The notes under the pieces are model-generated. The model was not told the origin of the DNA. It made no database searches and saw only the letters and a list, made by a program, of their open reading frames with translations. The translations under genes were made by a program, and so were the position numbers. From positions 1,178,001 to 1,242,000 of the forward strand of contig NC_081549.1 of the NCBI RefSeq assembly GCF_901000735.1: a DNA stretch of 64,000 nucleotides. Reading direction: 5' to 3'. How positions within the stretch are numbered: position 1 is the first letter of the stretch; every line of letters begins with the position of its first letter. Below are positions 56,441 through 64,000 of this stretch, piece by piece. Source of the DNA: Corylus avellana. Lineage: Eukaryota > Streptophyta > Magnoliopsida > Fagales > Betulaceae.

Positions 56441-59058
56441 ATGGGTGGAAGTTGTAACAAAAAGTGCTGGACGACATCATCGTCAGCTTCTGTCAAAGTT
56501 CTGTTGTTTATGGTTTCATTGATTGTGGTAACTGGGTTTGTTTCTGTTTTGGGTCCTTTGTCGTCCAACTGGTACCCCTGGCTATTGAGCTCTGGTCTCC
56601 CTGCCTCTTCTTCTTCTTCTTCTTCTTCTTCTTCTTCTGTAAAGTTTCCTGTTTCGTCAGTAAAAGAGAGCGAAAATCGTTTGGATTTGGTGGTGGTTGA
56701 GGTTCACAACATGGAAGAAGCTATCGCCGATGATTCTGTCGTGAACCGATCTTCTACTCCTCCACACGCCATGGAACCTCTACAAACACAGACTGTAAGC
56801 AGCTAGCTACAACTCTTTCTCTTTTCAGCTTTTCTTTTTGCCCCTTTTCTCAATTCCATTCTTTTCTCAAGATTATACTGACAAGGATTATCAGCTGAAA
56901 CTCTATGATTTTCATCTTCCACCACCTATTTTAATATTGGCTTTGTTATATGTCATTTTCCATGTCATCTACTGCAAATTAGCTTGAGATCATTATTTTT
57001 TTTTTTTTTTTTTCCTCCTTTGAATTTCTATTGGGAAAACTTATTGTGATTTTAGTTTTCTATTTTTAAAGAAAAGCACTTTGTTTATACTAAAAGATGT
57101 GTATTCCTCCATGACGTGGCATATTGGTTTTGCACCCCCGAAGTAGTAAATGGAAGGAGAGACCTTTTAGTGATCTGTCCTTTAACTTTTGGCCTCATCA
57201 ATTTAAGTAATTTGTAGATGGAACAATTTTTATTTTTATTTTTTTAATTGGGTCCAATTTAATTAATTAAACCGACATGAATAATTTCCTCCAAAATTGA
57301 GAGAACTTTGTGATTACACATTTATGAGTTTTATAGACATTAATGATTATTATATCAAAAAATTTTCATTGAATCCATATTTTAGTGAGTTTTTAACCAA
57401 GAATTAGTTAAACAGAATGGTACTAAGGAAGATATGGATTATACTCCCATGAGTGGATCCAGCAATAATATTGTTCCTCCCATGAATGAATCTGATCATG
57501 TCCCACTCTTGAAAGCCAGAAGAGATCACACCAACCTTGATAGAATTGAAGCTGGTCTCAGAAGAGCTCGAGCTGCAATAAAAGAAGCAAAACAGGGGAA
57601 CCGAACTCAAGATCCTGACTTTGTCCCCAGTGGTCCGATGTATAGGGATGCCAATGCCTTTCACAGGTACGGCAATCGAGGTTTATCAAAATTTTCCTCA
57701 ATCTTGTCTTGTTCTGCTTACTAATGGGGTAGCAATTGTTTGTCTGTCTGCAACAGGAGCTACTTGGAAATGGAAAAGCAGTTCAAGATCTTTGTCTATG
57801 GAGAAGGGGAGCCCCCAGTGTTTCATAATGGTCCCTGCAAGAGCATTTACTCTACAGAAGGGAATTTCATATATGGGATTGAGATGAACAACCAGTTCAG
57901 AACCAGGGATCCTGAGAAAGCACATGTTTTCTTCCTTCCCTTCAGTGTGGCAATGCTGGTCCGATTTGTCTACGTTCGTGACTCCCATGATTTTGGTCCG
58001 ATTAAAAGGACTGTCATAGATTATGTCAATATCATTTCAAAAAAGTACCCCTATTGGAATCGAAGCCTAGGAGCAGATCATTTCATGCTTTCTTGCCACG
58101 ATTGGGTGAGTACATTGCTCTGCCTATTCGTTTTATATTAAAAGTATTGATTAAGTAATTAAATTTATCTCTTTTTATCAATTCAAGTTTTTAAGAAAAC
58201 GGGTGATTTAATATATATAAGATCCAGAGGTTCTGAGATTGAACTTTAACTTGATCAAATCATCCCTTGACGTGAGATTATTGATTAAGGAATTAAATTT
58301 ACCTCTTTTTATAAGCTTAAATTTTTTGGATAACTGGTAATTTAACATTCTCTCATATGCAATTTATTCTTTTGTTTCAGGGGCCAGAAGCTTCCCGTTC
58401 CACTCTTCACCTATACAAAAACTCCATTAGAGTTCTGTGCAATGCTAACACATCTGAGGGATTCAACCCCGCCAAGGATGTGTCGTTTCCAGAGATCAAT
58501 CTCCGAACGGGTTCGATACACGGATTTCTTGGCGGGCCGTCTGCGTCCCATCGTCCGGTCTTGGCTTTCTTTGCCGGAGGGCTCCACGGTCCTGTTAGAC
58601 CCGTGCTTCTTGAGCACTGGGAGAACAAAGATGAGGATTTAAGGGTGCATAGATACCTCCCAAAAGGCGTATCCTACTATGACATGATGAGAAAGAGCAA
58701 GTACTGCATTTGCCCAAGTGGGTACGAGGTTGCAAGCCCAAGAGTTGTGGAGGCCATTTATGCCGGGTGTGTTCCGGTGCTGATTTCCGACCACTATGTT
58801 CCACCATTCAGTGATGTGTTGAACTGGAAGTCATTCTCCGTTGAGGTTCCGGTGAAGGATATTCCAAACTTGAAGAAGATACTAATGGATATTTCTCCAA
58901 GGCAGTATATAAGAATGCAGAGGAGGGTAGTGCAGGTGAGGAGGCACTTTGAGGTTCAGTATCCACCCAAGCGATTTGATGTGTTTCACATGGTGCTTCA
59001 CTCTGTGTGGCTCAGAAGAATGAATGTTAGGGTCCATAATGATGTCGATTTGTTGTGA
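56441..59058 (+). CDS. Exostosin-family (GT47) glycosyltransferase
   Basis: Four exons (56441-56794, 57416-57666, 57757-58105, 58381-59058) join in frame to 543 residues. Residues 17-39 are one membrane segment (VKVLLFMVSLIVVTGFVSVL) after a short basic tail, the usual Golgi type II anchor. A stem with 11 consecutive serines (TCT/TTC repeat, ~56610-56640) follows. The catalytic region starts around YLEMEKQFKIFVYGEGEPP. It contains AHVFFLPFSVAMLVRFVY, DHFMLSCHDW, VLAFFAGGLHGPVRP and SKYCICPSGYEVASPRVVEA, then IYAGCVPVLISDHYVPPFSD, all standard plant exostosin-like blocks. Such enzymes build wall polysaccharides; donor and acceptor cannot be predicted here. I recall At5g03795 as the likely counterpart, which fits the position near the PPR and GDSL genes. 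Confidence 0.94.
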
Positions 59059-59850
59059 CCATAACACTAATTTGTTTAGAATTTCTAATTATCATAACCA
59101 CAGAGGGGTAGGCAACTCTTACCTTGAAGCTAAATAATAATAATAATAATAATCTTATTCATCTGTATTGTAAATTTCCAATTTATTCACCACCATCATT
59201 TGCAATAGTGTGAAATTACGGGCATGGTGGACTTGATAATCTTCCTTCTTGTCTCAAATGATGTGTATTGAACCTTATTCCCTCAAATCCAAGGTCATTC
59301 CTTTCTTGTACAACCCTTCTACGTGTCACCTTAATTTCAACTGGATTGGATTGTGTCCAATAAAATTTATTTAGGCTTCTTTGGCATGTAAGCGTTTGTT
59401 GTCTGTGTGGAAAACAATCCAAACTCATACAAACGGCAATGCTTGTTAAGGCGTGAACGGAGGCGTCACTAAACGTATTTGGTAATTGGTGCTGCATGTG
59501 GAAATACATAAGAAAATTAAATTTGTGCAAGAAGAGCGGTGTGAGGTATCCGAGAGAAAATTAAAGAGACATACGGTATTACGGTCAAAATCTATACGAA
59601 CATTTAGTATTATTAAAACTTTTAAATAAATAATAATTTAATATAGTACAAGAATAATAGTAATCTCTCTTTCATATAGAATTTCAAGCAATGAAGCAAG
59701 AATATTTCTCGTCTCCGGCCCATTTTCTTACCACTAAGATGAAAACTTTAGATGCTGGTGGGCCGTATCTTAAAATTCTCTAGATACTGGAATTCACGTC
59801 AGAGTACATCCATGACCCGGGTCAAAATGGGGATCGTAGGTAAGCCCATT
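59059..59850. other. Gap between the exostosin and LEA genes
   Basis: This holds the 3' UTR of the exostosin gene, an (AAT)n microsatellite at about 59131-59152, and AT-rich sequence. No gene is supported; the minus-strand frame at 59216-59530 has no recognisable domain. Confidence 0.65.
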
Positions 59851-59853
59851 ACG

Positions 59854-60076
59854 CCACGTGTATGGGACACGTGGAAGATAACCATCTCAAAGGACCCTTC
59901 TAGAGTTACTCTAACATGCGCATGCAAGACAACGTGTCAGTCCTCAGCAAATGTAAGACGCCTCCACGCGTCCAAGTAGTAGAAGCCGAAGCCACGGGGC
60001 TATCTCCGACGATCTCAGGCAATGCGTGTCATTTCTAAAGCAATTAACTCATTACTTTGTGAGGAATTATATATAT
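59854..60076 (+). promoter_or_regulatory. LEA promoter with ABRE, RY and CE3-like motifs
   Basis: Two CACGTG cores (ABRE/G-box), CCACGTGT at 59854-59861 and ACACGTGG at 59867-59874, are 13 bp apart. CATGCA (RY seed motif) is at 59921-59926 and AACGTGTC (a further ACGTG core) at 59931-59938. CCACGCGTCC at about 59964-59973 resembles the CE3 coupling element. A TATATATA at 60068-60075 could be the TATA box. Clustered ABRE plus RY is typical of ABA-induced, late-seed genes and fits the LEA product. Confidence 0.7.
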
Positions 60077-60200
60077 GCAAATGCAATAAGCTGTATAGTA
60101 CCTTCACAGAGTGGTGGAGCAAGACAAAGCGTTTGAAAAATCTGATTTTATATATATATATATATTTTAGAGAAAGTTTTGAGCGTGTGAAAAGCCATCA

Positions 60201-61226
60201 ATGGCGTCTGCGAGGGAATTCAAGGAAAAGAGAGCCGAGGCCGCCGCGAAGCTTGCGGCGTCGGATCTCGAAGAGATTAACAGAGAGAGGGAGGAGTCTC
60301 AGCAGCAAGAAGAGAGGCCCGGTGTTATTGGGTCTGTGCTGAAGGCAGTTCATGAAACGTACGAGCATGCGAAGGAAACTGTTGTTGGGAAGAGCGAGGA
60401 AACTGCGGAGACGACAAGGGAAAGCGCAGAGAATGCCGCCGAGAAAGCAGGGGAGAATAAAGACAGTGCGGCGGAGAAGGCGAGGGAGGCGAAGGAGACG
60501 ACGAAGGAAAAGGCGGAAGAGTACAAGAAGTATGCAGCGGAGAAGGCAAAGGAGACGAAAGACTCGGCATTGGGAAAGGCGGGGGAGTACAAGGAGTGTG
60601 CGGGGGAGAAGGCAAATGAGACAAAGGATTACAGTGCTGAGAAAGCAAAAGAGGGGAAGGATACTAGCTTGGGGGGCTGAAAGAGTCGGCTGCTGATGCT
60701 GCTCGAAGAGCCACGGGTTTCTTGTCTGGAAAGAAAGAGGAAGCCATGCAGAAGACGGAAGAAACCAAAGAGACAACCAAGGTATATATATAAATTCATC
60801 AGAAATATTGGAGTATTTTTTCTTCAATTCAATTAAATATGTTTTGAACTGTATATACTAGTTTAAATTTCATGAGAGAAAAATAATATGCAGGAAAAGT
60901 TGAGCGAAGCGGAGGAGGAAGCTCGGCGGACGGTGGAAGAGTTGAAGGTGCGAGGTGGCGAGGAGTACAAGGATGATGCTGATAGGTATTAAGATCGATT
61001 AAGATATAAATTAATTAATTAATTAATCAAGATGAGGCTTAATTAATAATTAATAATCAGGGGGAGTAGTGCGGCGAAGGTTGGGGTGGATGTGGAAGAG
61101 ACCCGGCCGGGATATATAGCTGCGAAGCTGAAAGAGGCTGACCAGGTGTCCGGCCAGACTTTCAACGATCCGGGTCGCATAGATGATGAGGGCGTCATAC
61201 GTTTGGACCGCCAGGGCAAGATGTGA
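60201..61226 (+). CDS. LEA group-3 (LEA_4-type) protein, frame broken in exon 1
   Basis: Hydrophilic, Lys/Glu/Ala-rich with 11-residue repeats ([33 protein letters not shown]), starting [18 protein letters not shown]. It is expected to form amphipathic helix on drying and protect proteins and membranes in seeds. Exons 60201-60781, 60894-60985 and 61061-61226 have good splice sites, and the last exon ends ...[10 protein letters not shown]. Exon 1 is one base short of keeping frame. At a GGGGGG run (60671-60676) the reading meets TGA at 60678-60680 after 159 residues, while the downstream sequence codes in the next frame ([20 protein letters not shown]). A seven-G run would restore the frame. 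Either the assembly lost a G or the allele encodes a truncated protein. I recall Arabidopsis At3g53040 as a similar gene in the matching region. The promoter carries ABA/seed motifs. Confidence 0.88.
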
Positions 61227-63559
61227 TATATCAACATGTTGGGTGTTTTGTTTTCTGCTTTTTATCTGTGAATTTTGTTGCTGTTTATATTAACTTAATT
61301 TCCTTGTTTTTTAATTTTTGGTTTTTGGTCCCAACGATTGAAAGGTCTTCGACATATATATATATACCTCGCGACTTAATTTGGTCGAACTAATTCCTAG
61401 AATAAAAATTTTGTACGCAATCTATAAAAAATAATATGCCGATGACATTTTTAAAGTGCTTTTTTCTTAAAAAAAAAAAAAAAAAAAAAAAAAATAGTGA
61501 ATACTTAAACACATGTCATACGCAGTTTCCTAATAAATGATAATTTTAAAAGTTATTAGTCTTGTCATGTGACACAGTCTCTTAATAAATGGTAATTTTA
61601 AAAGTTACTAGTTTCAAATAAGAACTACGACTCATGAAGCGAAGTTCATTAGTTCGAGTGTGTTATGGTTTTAAATTAAATGATAAAAAAATATGACAAA
61701 AAAATATTTTATGAGGAAATATGTTTTTAAAAAAATTATAATTTGAAAATAATATATATAATGGGAATGGGTTTAGCTACATAAAGAAGGAAAGGCTGGA
61801 CCTGGTTCGGCTGAGTCGATCGATGGATTGGAAACAAATCTCCATAATGGGTTGAAGAAACTCAACCTGGTGGGTTGGTGTTATGGTTGGGGTAATAACG
61901 CATAAATGTGGTCCATTTTAGTGCTTCTTTAATGTATTTAATTATCTCAACTTGGTGGGTTGGTATATGCACATTCACTTTTCAAACCCTTTTTTTTTTT
62001 TTTTTCAAAAATATTAATTAAATTATTTTATTTTATTTTTTTCTCAATTTAAAATTTTAAAATATAATAATATGATATAGTATTAGAGCATACTTAAATT
62101 CCAACTGTTTATGTAATTTACAGCTAACATCCTGAACAAATCCTCTTCAAATTACTTCTATTTACATGCTTTAGTACTTGGTATAAAAGGGATCAGATAG
62201 ATTGGCTTAGAGAGTAGCTTTGCTTAACTGTGCCAGGCGATCCTTTTCCTTTAGGTCTTCTTCCTAGGGTTGACTAGATTGGTTGAAGATTTATACTTAA
62301 CAAGTAACACAAAAGTCGTCGTGCTAACAAAGAAGCAACATATATTGAATTGCTATAAAGTTGTTGCGCATTAAAACAACCAACGGATTAAGTTGCCAAT
62401 CTGCAGCCGACCAACCTTTGTGCAACCATTGGAGAATGTTTTAGCTGTTGGCCAATGGCCTCTGTTGGTTACCATTCTACAAGCCAGGATGAAGGGATAA
62501 GCAATAATCCTCCCATACCATATGGAAGATCCAACTCAGACAAGGGTCCGACGACTGTGACACTTTGTAAAGCTTTGTATCAATTAATAATGAAAATGGC
62601 CTCATTGTACGATGCCTCCTTTCATCATGATCACTTGGTTTCATCATTAAAGTAATATTCCAAAATTGGGGCCCAATTTCACACCTTCGTGGTGCTTGTT
62701 TTTAGCTCAACCTCTTCACCCTAGTGTAGCACACATTTTTAATATTAAAGTGGTAAATTCCTTTAAAGAAAGTTGTAAATATCATCCTATTAAAATGGCT
62801 GATAATTTTTGACACAATATGTAAATTCGACACGATCTCAATAAAAATTTAGTGGGTTAGAATTAAAAGATCTAATTTTCGTTTAATTAATTGGGTCCGA
62901 TTAAAGTTAACATGAATTCAATACGAAATTTGCGCGTTAAAATTAGACGAAATTGTCATTGTTTCTCAACGTGCTTGTTCTTGTCGTAGTCATTGATGTT
63001 TGTTATAAGGCAGCAAATTTATCTGTCTTACAACAGAAACAGTAAAGATGTTATCATTAACCACATAAAGTCATGATTAATGAGAAAAAAGTTATGTTTT
63101 TTTTTTTTTTTCCTTTGATTAACATTTGAGTTTATGTCCTTCTCGTGATTTGTGGTTGCCTATTTGAGGAAGTTGCTTCACCTTTACTGCTGCTTTAGCC
63201 TGTGGCAGCCTTCTTTTTTGGGCTCAATATTGCCGTCAAGTGGACTGCCTGCCTGCCCACTTGGACTGGAAAATTATAAACAAAAAGAAAATATCCTCCA
63301 AAAAAAGAATTAACAAATGAGCAGATCGTGAAGCAATGATTGCGAACTCTCACTGTATTTTTCTGATTTTTGGCAATAGATTTTTAGACAATTTTTTTAA
63401 TTGTTCTTATGCTAGAGATTGGCTGATTACCCACTTGTTCTAAAAGATCAAGACGCTGATAGCACACCTACCATTTGTAACCATTTGTGTTAGGTAACGA
63501 CGTGTGGACAATGGAGATTATTACGTTGAAGCGCGGTCGTTGTTTGTTGTTTGTTGTTG
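61227..63559. other. Gene-poor right spacer
   Basis: AT-rich, with A and T runs (61470-61494, 61988-62004, 63098-63111). The open frame at 62455-62655 has no recognisable domain and lies in otherwise non-coding sequence. No gene, RNA or clear mobile element is supported. Confidence 0.6.
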
Positions 63560-64000
63560 TTTTTTTTTTTTTTTTCCAAATATAGAATTTTATTGATAAA
63601 ATTTTACGAATATAAAGCTCTTACATCACTATCACTGAGCATACAGCTCTGAAAAAATATAGCAAAAAATTATGAAGGTTACAAAGTCATAAAAATGACT
63701 TCAAGCTTCCGCTAATCCATGTACAATTACATTTAAAAGAACAAATCTACTTTGCGCAGACTATATATATAGGACATGAATAGCCCAAATACAAATACAA
63801 AAAAAAAAAAAAAATCCTTCCGTAAGAGTTAAACCCCGCACATCAATCTACTACTTCCTCAACCGAAAGGCCATCAACCCGAAGGCAGGACAAACAAAAA
63901 AATATAAAACAAAAAACAAAAGCTCCACAAGCAGCAGCGAAAGAGCAAGGCATTTTAGATATTCCTTCGGCCGAAGAAGACGATAAAATCTAAGGTTGAA
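63560..64000 (-). mobile_element. LINE-like 3' end, cut by the right window edge
   Basis: On the minus strand the sequence ends with ATCAATAAAATTCTATATTTGG followed by an A run (T run 63561-63575), a common ending of plant non-LTR elements. Upstream lie GT-rich and TTTGTTTTTTG-rich stretches typical of their 3' UTRs. No coding motif is visible within the window; a 3' UTR of an ordinary minus-strand gene is the alternative. Confidence 0.4.

Noticed and set aside
60198..60827. Long minus-strand frames opposite the LEA gene
   Set aside because: Antisense shadow of repetitive Lys/Glu/Ala codons, giving Leu/Phe/Ser-rich peptides with no biological support.
62455..62655. Plus-strand open frame of 66 codons starting MASVGYHSTSQ
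   Set aside because: Isolated in non-coding AT-rich sequence with no similarity, promoter or splice evidence.
1..64000. Search for bacterial-type systems (CRISPR arrays, operons, riboswitches) or viral insertions
   Set aside because: None seen. The window is ordinary plant nuclear sequence; regularly spaced repeats are microsatellites or decayed minisatellites, and reverse-transcriptase and RNase H pieces belong to LINEs.

Overview
This is nuclear DNA from a flowering plant. The evidence is many GT-AG introns, plant-only gene families (chloroplast threonine deaminase, DYW-type PPR, CHUP1-like, plant GH35 beta-galactosidases, LEA), AT-rich spacers, and plant SINE, LINE, MULE, hAT and PIF/Harbinger-like insertions. 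A eudicot, possibly woody, fits best; the species cannot be named from the sequence alone. Exons were joined by hand from splice sites and reading-frame phase, and every multi-exon gene except the LEA gene joins without a frame break.

Layout: (1) 302-1146 (-), 5' part of a thylakoid FKBP16-4-type immunophilin cut by the window edge. (2) 2045-3776 (-), a short CHUP1-like coiled-coil protein. (3) 3777-9892, a transposon-rich spacer holding a MULE-type MITE, a hAT-type element, a long foldback and a LINE 3' end. (4) 9893-17340 (+), biosynthetic threonine deaminase in 9 exons; its introns hold a SINE, LINE tails and gene fragments, including a purple acid phosphatase piece. (5) 19129-21134 (+), a GDSL esterase/lipase. 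(6) 21671-33875 (-), a complete 14-exon HECT E3 ligase of the UPL7 type; one intron carries a PIF/Harbinger-like element that captured a piece of an ABI4-type AP2 gene. (7) 35240-37936 (+), an intronless PPR-DYW protein. (8) 38641-43360 and 45532-49916 (-), two intact tandem GH35 beta-galactosidases with SUEL lectin tails, lying in ~6-kb duplicated units with a LINE fragment at the junction. (9) 49917-56440, a gene-free spacer with nested MITEs and a second SINE family. (10) 56441-59058 (+), an exostosin-type (GT47) glycosyltransferase. (11) 60201-61226 (+), a LEA gene with an ABA/seed-type promoter and a one-base frame break. (12) 61227-64000, no gene seen, with a LINE-like tail at the right edge.

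The genes do not form one pathway. The neighbourhood looks like ancestral eudicot gene order. As I remember Arabidopsis, FKBP16-4 and threonine deaminase are neighbours there (At3g10060/At3g10050), and the GDSL, UPL7, PPR, SUEL-lectin, exostosin and LEA genes recur around At3g53040-At3g53100 and At5g03795-At5g03820. No clearly new biological system was found. The most notable structures are the ABI4-capturing transposon inside UPL7, the diverging beta-galactosidase pair with a LINE at its breakpoint, and the gene-fragment accumulation in intron 5 of the threonine deaminase gene.
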